A program made the position numbers and the translations under genes. From assembly GCF_933775445.1 (NCBI RefSeq), contig NC_065875.1, forward strand, positions 372,001-436,000: DNA of 64,000 bases. Direction: 5' to 3'. Each line of letters opens with the position of its first letter. Positions within the stretch are counted from its first letter, which is position 1. This DNA comes from Argentina anserina. Lineage: Eukaryota; Streptophyta; Magnoliopsida; Rosales; Rosaceae. The notes below the pieces were generated by a model. The model saw only the letters and a program-made list of their open reading frames with translations. It did not search any database and was not told where the DNA came from. Shown piece after piece: positions 43,528 through 56,259 of the stretch.

Positions 43528-45812
43528 ATGGTTGGCTGGCAGAGGAATTGCATTCAATCCCTAACCCATCATTTTCGGAAAACAACACTATCCGACACCC
43601 AACTGCGCCGCCCTTTTTATCTCTGCTCCCAACACTCGGTATAGCTCTGACCATTTGTTTTGTTTCAGTTCCGAGTTGCACTTGTTTAACTTGGTTTGTG
43701 TTTGGGTTTTTGTCACCGCAGGGAATCTCCAGTTCAAGGAACTTACTTGAGCAATCCTCATCTCATGTCCCATGTCCCAATACCCAAACTCCACCGCCTC
43801 AAGCTTTAAAACAAGTTCAATATGTCTTGAAGGGTGTTACTCAGGTACACTCGATACGTCGATTCGCATTTGTTTTTGGGCTCAGACTCAAACTTGGTTT
43901 TGTTTACAATGTCTGCAACTAAATATCTGTGGCTCTATAAGAGTCGTTGTCTTGCAAAGTTTGTTTCTTTTGGGTAAAAGATGAGCACTTTGGAGCATAG
44001 AGTGTCAATTAGGATTAGACTCTTGCGTTTTCGTGTTAGGAAATGTTTATGTACAAGTCACTATGGCTCTCCATACATTCGATTCTGCTACCTTTAAGAC
44101 ATAGGTTGTATTTCCATTGAGTGCAGCAGCCTTTTCCAACTATGAGAACAGCTATTCTTTTGCACCATTGATATTGGTTGCAGCAGGACATTCTAAATTG
44201 AGACTTAGAGGCAGGTTCATGACCTCTCCAGAGTCCTCTCACTTTCAACGACCGGGAAGCGCCTTTGTCAATAAGCCAAGGACCATTTTCCCCTGAGAGC
44301 GTGTGTTGTGAACCCAGAATACGTGGATTACGTGCACTATGTAAAAGCCTCGCAATTTATTAGCCAAGCACACTATATGTGTTTGGATAAAAGTCATCTT
44401 CTCTAGGCTCGTCTATTCATGTAATTGGAGAATGGAGAGAGAGAAATTGCAAGTGCAGCATGCTCAAGCAATATTATCTCACTGATGCCCGAAACATTGA
44501 GCTTAGATATTATCCTCATCACATTTTAAAGAGTCTGAGAGTGTGTTCCCACATAGAGAAAATGCATTGTGGGGGGGGGTGTTACAGACCACTACTTTTC
44601 GGTATTCGTATTTCTATTTTGTTGGTTAAGATTGCCTTTTGTAATACGTAGCCATGTTTGTTATTCTATGCCTTTAGGTTGACAGCTAAAATTGGTTAAG
44701 ATTGCTACTAGGTTTTTGATCTTTAAGTTTAAAGATCTTATTATCTTATTGCCTAAATGGTTTCTCAATAAGTACTATGTATGGGAACATTCTCAAGTTT
44801 CTCCCTTTTCCTCAGGACCCTAACAAGATTGATCTGGTTGGCAAACTTGTTCGTGGTATGCGTGTTGAAGATGTGTTGTCACAATTGTCAGTGACAGACA
44901 AGCAAGCTGCAAAAACCGTGTATCAGGTGAGTCAGCAATTTTGCACCTTGTTTGGCTAAAAAGCTTGTTTAAGTAAAATTAATTCCTGGTTTACATTATT
45001 TGTGCAATACAAAAACATTTCGCGTTGAAGGCAAGATGGAGTGAATGGTTTTCATTGATTTTTATAATTCTAACTTGTTATGTGCTATACGAGTTGGAGT
45101 GCAATATCCTGTGATCAACTATTTCATCTGGTAAGAAACCATTACTTTCACATTTACATCCTATATATAATTTAGTGATTTGAATATTGAAGATTTGGAA
45201 TCAGTTTAAGTACATAATCCTCAAATGCTTTAATTTAAACCTCAACTCGCAGATGCAAATGTCTAAATGCTTGAATGTATGTATTTTAGACTCTCCAGGG
45301 GAGATTTTCTTTTTTATATTTTACAACCGGATGACTTTATTCAAGAAGCTACTTTTTGCAGGCTATTTTCTCAGCTCGAGCAGATGCGACTTATAAACAT
45401 GGGTTGGATCCAGATCGTCTACTTGTTGGTAAACAATGCATACGAAGTGAAATTTCATTTCTCTATTTCTATTTTGTCAAAAGTTCTGCCCTCCTTATTA
45501 TGGATTCCCTCATAAATAACAGCTGGGGCATCTATTGGAAAGGGATTTGTGGGATTCAGCAAAAAGAGATTAGCCTACCACGGTAAAGGCAATGGAATTA
45601 AAGTAAGACCAAAACACCAACTGACGGTGATTTTAAGGGAGATAGCCCCTGAAGAAGAGGCGCAGATAGCCGAACAAAGAGCTGACAATTTTCTTTATCT
45701 CAGTAAGCGCCTCAGGCTCACAAAGGAGGAAAATCAGCATGTTCCTCCCGAGCTTCTTCGGAAAATCAAAGACAAATACTGTAATGCTCTGCCAAGTGGT
45801 GTAGCTTCATGA
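43528..45812 (+). CDS. Mitochondrial ribosomal protein uL22 (L22)
   Basis: Five exons: 43528-43638, 43722-43844, 44816-44926, 45362-45428 and 45523-45812. They give 233 residues with consistent phases. The N-terminus (MVGWQRNCIQSLTHHFRK) is rich in basic and hydroxylated residues and low in acidic ones, fitting a mitochondrial presequence. The L22 fold follows: KIDLVGKLVRGMRVEDVLSQ, DKQAAKTVYQ, AIFSARADATYKHGLDPDRL, and the basic hairpin region YHGKGNGIKVRPKHQLTVIL. The C-terminal extension (SKRLRLTKEENQHVPPELLR) is typical of plant mitochondrial L22. uL22 lines the exit tunnel of the large subunit. The first intron is only 83 bases. Mitochondrial rather than plastid targeting is inferred from family resemblance. 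Confidence 0.85.
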
Positions 45813-46298
45813 GCAAGCTACTTCCTGTGCCTCAGCATTATAAAGAAAGTTTTGAGATGCATTATAGAACTCCCTCTCGGTCTTTAGATCTCAATAAATT
45901 TGTTTTGTACAACTGCTAAAGACCAAGCTTCTTTGTTGTTTCAGTTTCATGTAGTGGCCTTGTGTGATTTTATATTCCTAACTGTTGATGACATTTGAGT
46001 TGTCTGTGATAATTTTGAATCCTTATCTATTCATCCTTGGCCATCATTGAAGCCAGTAAAAGAAATCGCTCAGGTCGTTTATGATTGTGAACTTGCTTAC
46101 CATGCTTGTAAACTTTATTATGACCGTCCCTCATTGGTTGTCCACGAATTCCAATGATTTTTATTAGTACCAAGTTATTTATTTTTGGTTCATAGACTAC
46201 AACATTCCATTCTTTTCGTATATACGTTAAAGGTTCCCTACATGTGTTTTTTTTTTCGACAAAACTCTACATATGTATTGGATTCGCTTTATAGTATA
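45813..46298. other. 3' flank of the uL22m gene
   Basis: Contains the 3' untranslated region of the ribosomal protein gene. No further gene is seen. Confidence 0.5.
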
Positions 46299-46663
46299 CT
46301 AGCCTCATGACATACATATGTGTATGTTATGCATTGTTACCATTTGACTTTTCTTCTTTTATCAGAATATAGAAAAACAAAATCAAACAAATTTTTAAAA
46401 TTAATGAAAATAAATATACTTATAGTAAGTAGTTTATGTAGTTATCTTCACAATAGTTGGTAGAATCGTAGTTTTCTCATTATTTTTTTCTTCCGCATAA
46501 ATCTTCTTTTTTTCTTTTCACCTTTTATAATTTGTAAATTACAATCATACCCTTAGCACCATATTCACATAAAATTCAAAGATTAATAAACCGTGTGTAT
46601 TTTGGGTAATTCAAAAATTTAATCAGTTAACATATCAACTCTCTTTCCTGCTTTATTAATAGA
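46299..46663 (-). mobile_element. Short non-autonomous Helitron, minus strand
   Basis: On the minus strand the element starts TCTATTAATAAAGCAGG after an A and ends ...CATGAGGCTAG before a T, so the insertion site is A|T as in Helitrons. A hairpin with CATACA/TGTATG arms (46311-46326) lies about 8 bases before the terminal CTAG. The length is 365 bp. Its 5' end resembles that of the element at 9150-9423. It lies between uL22m and PRT1, shortly upstream of the PRT1 start, and so could contribute promoter sequence. Confidence 0.6.
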
Positions 46664-46942
46664 TGAGAAATTTTAAATACAAACACCCATATTTACTTAA
46701 TACACACCCTATTCTAGTTGAAATTAGCAATTAAGGATATATATTAATATGTGTGTATTAAGAACTTAAACATGTGTATTTAAAATTTTTCTAAATGTAT
46801 ACAAAACAAAAAAAAAACAAAAAAAAAACTATTCAAGCAGTGAAACGCACGTGTTAAGATTGATGCTGTATGAAGGGAGGAATCTCAGTTGAAGAAAGAA
46901 CCATCTTCTTCTCTTGCGACTCTGAAAAAGACCCTATTCGAT

Positions 46943-48043
46943 ATGGATAACAACAAGGAAACCTTAATGAAGCAAGAAGAAGAAGAGCCTGACAATTTCC
47001 GAGAAGACTTTCAGTGCTGTGTTTGCCTGTCAGTATTTTCTGTCTTCCTCTTCAATTCCTGATATCTTATCCAATGTCTTTTATTGCTTTCAAGATTGAA
47101 ATCATTCGTTTTCATCGATGTAGCTTAAAGATTCCATTTTGGTTTATGATTTAGCCCTATGTAAGTTGATGATAAAAATTCGAATGACCCTTGATCTCTG
47201 TGTGGTTCAATCTTGGATTAAAGCTTCAATCTTGTTCTACGGTGTTAAACTTGATATGAGCTGAACTTTTTTACCTGCAATTTTCTTTGGTAGTTACATG
47301 TCTCACTCTTCAATTACTTTTCAGGGAACTTCTTTACAAGCCAGTTGTTTTAGGTGAGGGATTACAAGATTAAGAGAATTTCTATTTTTTGTTTGTCTAC
47401 TTAGCCATTAGCTCTAATGAATGCTTAGTTATTCCTGTTGAAGTCATTCTGTTGTTTGCAGGATGTGGCCACATTTCATGTTTCTGGTGTGTCTTCAATT
47501 CAATGAATGCATTCTATGAGTCCAGCTGTCCAGTTTGTCGGCACCCATATAATCATTTTCCTAGTATCTGTAATTTGCTGCATTTCCTACTCCAAAAATT
47601 GTATCCGACAGCATATCAGAGAAGGGAAAAGCAAGTGGGAGGTGTGTTTCAAAACTTTCACTAAGCTGCTTTACTGGCTATACCACTTTTTATTAGTTCT
47701 CTGCTCTCTTAATAACATAACAGACACACACACACACACACACACACACACTATTTTGCCTATATGTAATGTAATATGTGCGTGTATCTTGCGTTTATAA
47801 TTATATATGCTTTTAAATAGTGAAAACATGTTGGTCTTCAATACCTCTATGCCTTTAAGATAATTTATTAATGCATTTTTTGGCAGACGAAAAGTATCCA
47901 TTTGCTTACAATATTAATTATTAAACATGTGCATGTATGGTTCTTTTGACTCCTTGTGTACTGTAGTACTTAAGCATATGTATGCTTTAAGATGAGGTGA
48001 TCTGTATCCAGAAATTTTGTATCCAATGAAACACAATGCCTGT

Positions 48044-48088
<45 letters not shown>

Positions 48089-50848
48089 AGAATGCAAGAA
48101 CTGTATTTGGTTCAATGACCTTCAGTTAATCAGGACTAATAATATGAGTAAATGCACACTAGAGGAAGGAACAGGAAATGGTGCCTTATTTGTTAAACTT
48201 AGTCAACAATACAATTCTTGTTTTAAAGGTGTGCAAATGCTTCTCCTGTATGTGAACTGTTCAAAAGGAATGTGTCAAATTTCTTCAGTTTATGCACAGA
48301 CGATCTTTGATTTTGGGAATAATACATAAGTTGTATTTGCACCCCCTTTGTAGTTTCTTCGTCCTCTTTATATACATAAACTCATAACTAGAAACTTTTG
48401 GGCTGTCAGTTTTTATTATTATAAATATATAAAATATTTTCTTTTGGAATATTATGAGGTGAGAGAATAGCTTTTTAAATGTTACTTATGCCTCACAATT
48501 TTCTGTATTGCTCTCATAAGTTGATGTTCTCTAATATGCTGATGTCCATATATAAGTTCTTTTCCAGCTTGTGGTTCCTTAAAAATGCATTCTCATGGTA
48601 TGCGACATGCTGTTGCCTCATCTAATCATTCACTGTATTGTCTTCGTTGGCTTCCAGATGAAGAGAAGGAAGCTGGCAACTTCTCACCTGAAGTTCAACA
48701 TCCGCTAGCCAGACCATATCATACTGGGTCCAATATTCCTCAACCTTGTCCAGAGTCAAAGATATCTGAATGCTGTTCTTCTGGGGTAGGAGAATCTCCT
48801 TCACATGTAAATTCACCAGAAACAACGATAGACCATGAAGCTGATATTTCAGTTCTTCTGACATCTTCAAAGAATGTTGAACCAACTGAAAATGCAGCCA
48901 TCGAAGAGCACTGTTTACATGGTAATGATCTTGATAATGGAACTCACAAGGAGATTTCTGTTTCAGATCTACTATGTGTTGCGTGCAAGAGTCTGCTCTT
49001 TCAACCTGTCGTTCTGAATTGTGGCCATGGTAACCTATATAACTTATAAGTTATAACTGTTATGATGACCTAAAAGTTGAGGTATATACCAATACTTACT
49101 AATCCAAACTTTTCTTTTGCAGTATATTGTGAATCTTGTATAATTATTCCAGAAGATGGAACTTTTAGGTGTCAAATTTGTCAAAGCATGCATCCAAATG
49201 GATTTCCAAGTGTATGCCTAATTTTAGAGCATTTCTTGGAGGAGCAATATCCTGAAGCTTATGCACAGAGACGAGTATCTTCAGTAAAACAAGCTGATAG
49301 TCAGGGTGAGAATCTAAATTCCATTATTTCGATGCTTTCATGTTTACTTTCTTTTTTATAAGTTTACATTATTATCTAGTATTTATGGATAACATCTCGG
49401 CAATTAAGATTGCTTTAGTAATTGTTTGTTTTCAAACTAGTCTAGTCAGCTATGCATCTGTGAAAGCTCTTTTCAATTGTCAACAAGTTATAGGGCCGAG
49501 ATCTTCTTTGAGCTTCAGAGTTTTGATTTTAACAACATTCTTCTTTTATGTTCTTATCAACCATATTAAAGGCCAAAAGGGAATGACCACAACCTACAAT
49601 TTATAAACTCAGGTTGAGGGTTTGTTTAGAACATCTTTAAGAAAGATGAAAAATTTTATTCTTTCTTTACTCAAACAAAGAAAAATGAGATTATAGTGAA
49701 CAGATTAAATTGCATGGTGGAAGGTGAATTTCTGAAATCTTTAAATGTGCGGATGTCCACATTGATTCTGCAAGCTTTTGACTAAACCGAAGATTTTCCT
49801 AATTTTCAGATGTGTGGATGTTTTAAGTTTTTCATTTTTTATGCCTCTTTTGTTTTAGTTTTTCTATACCTGTTTGATTTCTGGTGTTCGTATGAGAATA
49901 ACTTACTTTGCATCCAGTGAATGTTCGTCGACGTGTGGGCCAATCATCATCAAAACTGTTTGATGAGTACATCTCCGGCTGGTATGGTGTCGGGCCAAAA
50001 GTTCACTTTGGAATTGGTTGTGACTACTGCGGGGTAATGCCTTTTTATGCCTCTTGCCAACTTTTCATTTCTGAATTTTAGCACCTAGGGACCTGGTTTA
50101 TTGGTTGCCTTTCTCTCAATGAGTAGTGCATTTAACCTAAAAATCACACCACTTGGTAGACGCCAAGATGAAGGATCAACAGCATAGGATGAAGAAGCTG
50201 CATCAACCTGGTGATTCGTCATGTGTTAAAATCTTTCATGGTGCTCATTGTTTCCCCAGCCAATTTAGGCGATTCACCAATTGCCTTGCAATTATTTATG
50301 TAATATATTTTTTTGAGCGATGATTTATAACTTTAATGTTAGAAGACTTCAGTAATATTCCCAACACATGGTTTTGGAATTGAGGTGGTTACATTATGTA
50401 TATGGTGGATATATAAAATGATGCATGTTCTTTCTCACGAGCGTATAAATACTCAACTCTGTTCTGTTCTTTGCAGATGTCTCCAATTATTGGCGAGAGG
50501 TACAGATGTAAAGACTGTGTGGAGAGGATGGGTTTTGATCTATGTGGAGCATGCTATAAAGCCCCATCCAAGATCTCTGGTCGATTCAATCAGCAACATA
50601 AACCAGAACACAAACTTGAGATTGTAGAGCCAGTAAGAATAAACTTCCTTACCTACCAGTCAGATGAAGATGGTGCTGAGGTGCTGGAACACTTGGGAGA
50701 TGTCCCTCCCGTTCCACTTCCACAAGAACCAGAAAATGGCTCTAACAATCAGCAAAATGATTCTGCTGCTATTCTGATGTCAGCTGATACTTCACGAGAT
50801 CCAGATGATGATTTTAATGATTGTTTACCGGATTTGACTCAAGAATGA
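46943..50848 (+). CDS. PRT1: E3 ubiquitin ligase PRT1 (aromatic N-degron)
   Basis: Seven exons: 46943-47028, 47325-47353, 47462-47641, 48658-49029, 49123-49305, 49918-50033 and 50477-50848. They give about 445 residues (Arabidopsis PRT1 has 410). Domain order is RING1 (residues ~25-64, CCVCLELLYKPVVLGCGH then CPVCR), a variable linker, RING2 (~205-240, LLCVACKSLLFQPVVLNCGH), and a ZZ-type zinc finger (~318-368, CDYCG, CKDC, DLCGAC, QQHKPEH). This two-RING-plus-ZZ arrangement is diagnostic of plant PRT1, which recognises proteins with N-terminal aromatic residues and ubiquitinates them. Exon 4 start is the least certain: the frame is also open upstream of its acceptor to 48585. Intron 3 is about 1 kb and holds AC and TA microsatellites. 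Confidence 0.88.
47723..47751. repeat. (AC)n microsatellite in PRT1 intron 3
   Basis: About 14 uninterrupted AC units. Confidence 0.9.
48046..48085. repeat. (TA)n microsatellite in PRT1 intron 3
   Basis: About 20 TA units. Such arrays vary strongly between individuals. Confidence 0.9.
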
Positions 50849-51645
50849 AAAGGTACCGAACAAAATTTTTAAATCAGACTATATTCAAAATTCTTTTCAG
50901 ATCCATCACTTAGTCAATGCATAAGTAATGTGGTTTCATTTTGCTTTCTAGTAATGCGTGAGAAAAATATGTGCATTGAACTTGAGATACGCTTTCGGTA
51001 GGACATGAAAAAGAGAGCAACCAGTTGCAAATTGCTTAAAATTTTTATAGTCGAGAACAGTCTGTTGCTTCTTTTTGGTTTCAAATGCAGAGATTTCTAC
51101 ATTTTTCGTTTCATCTTGTTGCTAGATAAGTAAGCAGGTGGAACTTATTTTGACCTGTGAAGTTCTGTTTCATATCAGTTTTGTTTCGATTAGATATCGA
51201 TGCCTCGATAGTTCTTCACACAATTTAAGATACAAGTTTGCTGCCAGAGACCCAGAGTTGGAGAATTTCTTTAGATTTAGGCAAGAATTAATGTGTTAAC
51301 TGCCAATGCCATAGGACTATATTGCTTGGGAAAGAAGAGGCCATATGCTTTTGAAGTTGGTCAACAATTCCATTCTAAAAAAAGAAGTTATCCAGCAACT
51401 CGTGTGAGCGTTTTCACCTCTGTTTTTTTATTTGTTTTCCAAATCAAAAAACTTGACTTGTATAGATTCTTGATGAACTTGTTGCCTCGCTCTGGATTAT
51501 TCGAGTAAACCCCAATCTTACATAGTCGCGCATTTGAACTATAATTTCGTCGCTCCACCTCCGCTGTCACCCCCATACCTCGGCACTTGACCGCTGCCTT
51601 TCTTCTCCGATGACACCATCCACCTCCGGTGAGAAACTATAGGAT
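50849..51645. other. 3' flank of PRT1
   Basis: Presumed 3' untranslated region and spacer. No further gene is seen. Confidence 0.5.
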
Positions 51646-51974
51646 TGTTGTACCAAAGAGTATCAAAGTAATATAAGACAACAAAATACACAGCGGAAAC
51701 AATTTGCCACAGCAGTAGCACTGCAGTAATAGAATCAGAAATAACAAGAACACGAGAGCCTACGTCCCGGAGCAGCAGAGACAAATTCACTATCAAAGTC
51801 TGATTACAGAGTTACACACACTATGAAACTCACACCACACACAACAACTAACTGTAACAGCTGCTCTTTTCTTTCTTATGTAAACTGCCTGAGCAGTTAC
51901 ACCTATAACTACATATTCCCAGCAGCTATTAATAACTACTTAGAATAGAAAACATATTGAGCCACAACACAACA
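51646..51974 (-). mobile_element. Solo LTR of a Copia-like retrotransposon
   Basis: The 329-bp segment has TGTTGT...ACAACA ends on both strands, the standard TG..CA border. The flanks AGGAT (51641-51645) and AAGAT (51975-51979) differ at one of five bases, consistent with an old 5-bp duplication. On the minus strand the inner part (CTCTGCTGCTCCGGGACGTA followed by GGCTCTCGTGTTCTTG) resembles the R-U5 region of plant Copia LTRs. No internal region or second LTR is present, so it probably arose by LTR-LTR recombination. Confidence 0.6.
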
Positions 51975-52757
51975 AAGATGATCTGTCGTACTGTAAAATT
52001 GTGTGAAGTAGGTGATTTCCACAGGGGATTAATGTTTGTTATCAAGAGTTTGAATAAGAGTACTGTAATTTGATTTAAAAGAAGAAAAAAAAAAGAGCTC
52101 GAATAAGTAATGGTTAGTGTTCAACATTGTTATCTGCTAATCCAAGAGAGCTTATTTTCCTTGCACCATTTGCTCTAAGGCGTCTTGGTAAAATATCTTC
52201 GCGGTTGATCACAAAATGACACTAGTTTTGTCTTCTCATCTCATTCAATAGAGCTCTTGTTTGTTTTGAATCCCAGGACTTACTGATGATAGCTCTGCCG
52301 TAAGTACAAGGGCAAGTCCAAGATTTATCATAAGATCAACTTACAAAGCTTAGTGTACTGTTTTTACATCATCCTAACAATCATCTATACCTTGACAGGA
52401 GAATTTCATTATACTGTACACCCAATTTCTTACCCCTTCAACGTCACACGAAACACCTCAATGACCTTCCTTTTCGTGTTTATATAATCACAGAAGAGCT
52501 TACAATATGATCTTGTAGCTTCTTAAGAAAGTAACAAAAAAATAGTGTATGTAAGAAATTGCCATATTTAGCGAAACTCAGAAGAAGTAATTGTTTTCAC
52601 ATTTTACCTAGCCTGATTTAAGTTGTGAGAAAGACACTGCTGAATTTGATGGGAAGGGATACAGTTACAGGCTTCATAAGAGGCATTTGTTTCTACTGTA
52701 ATTTCTGGGTCACTTTCCAAATCGATGCCCTGCCCTGCACCAGGTTCACTCTCTGGA

Positions 52758-52791
<34 letters not shown>

Positions 52792-53836
52792 TGTCCGAAT
52801 TGGGCTACATGACAATGTGTGCAGGCGCGTGTCGGTCAAGGGCCGGGTTGCGCGGGTGGCGGATGTGACAGGCTATAAGAGATGAAAAATGGGTACTGGA
52901 AAAAATAAAGAAAATTTTAAAATGTACTTTCCAACGTGGCCACTGAGAAGGGAATCCAATGACTTGTGCCTTTCAGCTCTGCAGCTTCTTCTCTTCAGCT
53001 CGTATCGCGATATCATGGAAATGTGGTAAAACTCATGAGAACTGCGATTTTGGAGATTTCAATTATGATTGAAGTAAGGGAGGAGATGTTCATTTATGAT
53101 GAATCTCGATTATAGTTTGTTTTTTTTATAACGAAAAACACATAGATGATAGATTACACATACTATTTATTACAGTTTTCACCATGATCCGAACCAAATA
53201 GTGAAATATTATGAATTTGTTAATATCTCAAATAAGTCAAGCTAACTGTTTTGAATCCATACCACTAATATGATCCTTTGTATTAGGAATTTAGGATTAT
53301 AAATCTTAACTCATATAAGTGATTGTACACTTAATTGGTATAATAAACCTTAGTTGTCTTATCTAAAACATAGCGCAAGTTAGTAACTAAAACAAAGGGG
53401 TTGAATTTCAACTCAATTTGTTTTCTTAAGTTATTTTCTTAAATTCAAAAGTATAAGCAATTTAGGTAGTAAAATTCAAAATCAAATTGCTTTGGTAATA
53501 ATTCAAAATAGTATCTTTTGTAGTAATAATTTGAAAGAAACAGATAACACTTTGAGAAAATACAAAGGTGTACTAAACATCCCAAAAGAACCTTGTTTGG
53601 CAACAAAAAGAAGTTTTGCTCTAGTAGAGAAGCTAGATCTTATCCAAAATGATTGAATCCCCTCTATATGCCAAGAATCTAAACACCAAAAAAAAAATGA
53701 AACAGTCTTGTAAGAGAAATAGGAGCCAGAGAGAGAAGAGGAGAAATTGAAAAAGAGAAATTGAAGTGTGTGTGGGGGTCTGAAATTGTTGTCCTTAACC
53801 CTACCCTAGGCCTCTCCCTTCTTTTCCTTCTCCTAC

Positions 53837-53841
<5 letters not shown>
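51975..53841. other. Spacer between PRT1 and the KRP gene
   Basis: No supported gene. It includes a (CT)14 microsatellite at 52761-52788. The last few hundred bases probably form the KRP promoter. The patch at 52790-52880 is GC-rich without a recognisable product. Confidence 0.45.

Positions 53842-53902
<61 letters not shown>
53842..53902. repeat. (GA)n microsatellite upstream of the KRP gene
   Basis: About 30 GA units lying 175-235 bases before the ATG, within the promoter or 5' leader. GA tracts in plant leaders can bind BBR/BPC-type GAGA factors, but any effect here is inference. Confidence 0.9.
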
Positions 53903-53905
<3 letters not shown>

Positions 53906-54076
53906 CTTGTTGTGTGTATTAAGGTACCAAAAAAACAAATTACAAATACCCACCTCCACCCACCCCCACCCAACCTTCTTCTCTCTCTCTGGACGACTCG
54001 ATGAGACCCAGCAGCAACGCCAACAGAGGAGCCTGACCGGAAAATAACGACTACCAGAAGAAGAGAAACAGAAGAA

Positions 54077-56259
54077 ATGGGCAAGTACATGAGGAAGTCC
54101 AAGCCCACCGGTGACGTGGCGGTCATGGAAGTCACACAGGCCGCCTCTCTCGGGGTTCGCACCAGAGCCAAGACCCTAGCTCTCCAGCGCTCCACCTCCT
54201 CCTATCTCCAGCTCCGCAGCCGCCGCCTCGAGAAGCCTCCTATTCACGTCCCCAAGAGGCACCACCACCACCCCAAGCAGCAGCCCTCGCCGCCGAAGCC
54301 CGAAAAAGTCGCCGAGGAATTGTCGCCGCCGAAAGCGGAGGAGGAGGAGGAGGACAATAATGAGTTAGGTGGCGGCGGAGAAAATCACGGCGAAGATGAA
54401 GAAGAAGCTTCGTTCGGTGAGAATGTGCTCGAGTTCGAAGGTAGAGAGAGGTGGGTTCTTCATTTTTCAATCTCTTTTTTCTTTTTTTTTTCTTTTCTTT
54501 TTTTCTGGGAAGAAATGAAATTGGGGATTTGGGGGTTTCAGATTTCTGGCCAAGTTGGGATTTTTTTATTGAATTCAAGTGTCGGGTGGTGTTTTGATTT
54601 CGACCCTTTTACATCTTTCCAATTGGGGATTGATTTTTATGGATTTTGGATCAAAACTTTACTGAATTGAGGACTAATTGCTTTGGGGAAAAGCTAATGG
54701 AAAGTTGTAAATTGAGAAATTCGGGTTGCTTTTTTGCATGACTTTGCTGTTTGATCGTGGATTTTTCTTTTGATAAAAGCTCTAATTTTTATGATAAAAA
54801 GCTTTGTTTTTTCCGCCAGAGAATTGAGATTTCCTTTTTTCTTTTTGTCTTTTTGGGTGTTCTTGCATGTACAGTTTGGTAGCACTGGAATTGGGAAAAG
54901 TAGTGAACAAGTAACATTGCTTGAATTTTACCGAATTGTGTAGCCCTTTGTTTTCGTTGAGAAAATCAAACCGAAACTAAATCTTTTGATTTTTTAAAGC
55001 TGTCTGCTTCAAATAGAGCAAAACTTGAATCTAAGTAGAAAAAAAAGTTAGGCTTTTGATTCACTGAGTTTTAGGGAAAACAAGATTTCTGTTTTGTGTT
55101 CACAACTTTATCACTCAATTTGATTTTATTGTTAAGCCATCCACTGGAAAATGAAGCTGAGACTAATTGAATGCAGTGCACCTTCCATTTGGAGCTTTTG
55201 TTCCAGTGCTCTACCAATGTGGTTCTTAAACATTCCTTTGCTTGTAGTTTTATCATTCTGTTATCTGTTGCCTTTTTTCCAAGGCTATCCATGGCCCAAT
55301 ACAGTTGAGAGGTCATTCAACCCAACTTGGAGCATAGGACTTAATCTCTTCATGTTCTCAGTTTACATAGGTTCAATATATCACAATCTAATTATCAAAA
55401 CGATTCAGTATCTGGTTGATACTGGGTAACAGAGGAATGTTTCAGGATATAAAATGATTGATATATTGGTGAGTGATGCAAAACGAGGTTGGGGAAGGGG
55501 ACCCAAGTTAGAGAGCTGCAGTGAAAAATATGGGATAGAAGTTGTCAAGTGAAAATTTTCACCTTACCATGTAATTGCAGGAATGCATCACTTTAATGTT
55601 TTAAAGCATTACAGCATATGGTCGGTCAAGTCTTGTTTAGTTGACGATACATATCAGATATCCTGCATTTTAAAGTGGGGGTATGAATAACAAGGATAAT
55701 ATTAGTTGTTGTCTGTCACTTTGTTAGTCATGTTATTGCATTAAACTTACCTATATTTGACTACCATTTGATGCAGAATTTGTATGCCTCTTTTTATAAA
55801 TTTCTGTATCATCTTACATTAGCTTGGCTTGCTTGGTTTTGATTTTACATGGAAGTGAACTTCTTTTTTTACAGAAGCACTAGGGAATCCACGCCTTGCA
55901 GCTTGATAAGGGACCCAGACACCATCAGAACCCCTGGTTCTACTACGAGGCCTACTGATTCAGCTGATACTAACAGGAGAATACAGAACTCATCACAGAG
56001 ACACATACCAACAGCACATGACATGGATGAGTTCTTTGCTGGTGCTGAAGAAGAGCAGCAGAAGCAATTCGTTGACAAGTTACTATTACTCTTTAACTCC
56101 TTCAAGTTTGAAGTTACAGTTTAAATCTCCTTGCATATTTTATCCTCTCCCCATTCAGTCTAAATTTACTATTATGCGTTTATCTGCAGATACAACTTTG
56201 ACCCTGTGAATGATAATCCGCTACCAGGACGGTATGAATGGCAGAAATTGGATCCTTAG
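54077..56259 (+). CDS. KRP-type cyclin-dependent kinase inhibitor (ICK/KRP3-like)
   Basis: Three exons: 54077-54450, 55875-56078 and 56190-56259. They give 215 residues, close to Arabidopsis KRP3 (about 222). The N-terminus [19 protein letters not shown] is the conserved start motif of the KRP3/KRP4/KRP5 group. The middle is low-complexity, Pro/His- then Glu/Gly-rich. [20 protein letters not shown] is another shared block. The C-terminus [20 protein letters not shown]...[13 protein letters not shown] is the CDI domain that binds cyclin and CDK. These proteins act in the nucleus to inhibit CDKA-cyclin D complexes and influence endoreduplication. Splice phases agree exactly. Which of KRP3-5 is the nearest relative cannot be settled here. 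Confidence 0.92.

Noticed and set aside
54240..54578. Minus-strand frame opposite KRP exon 1
   Set aside because: It is a low-complexity shadow of the Pro/Glu-rich KRP coding region, with no independent evidence.
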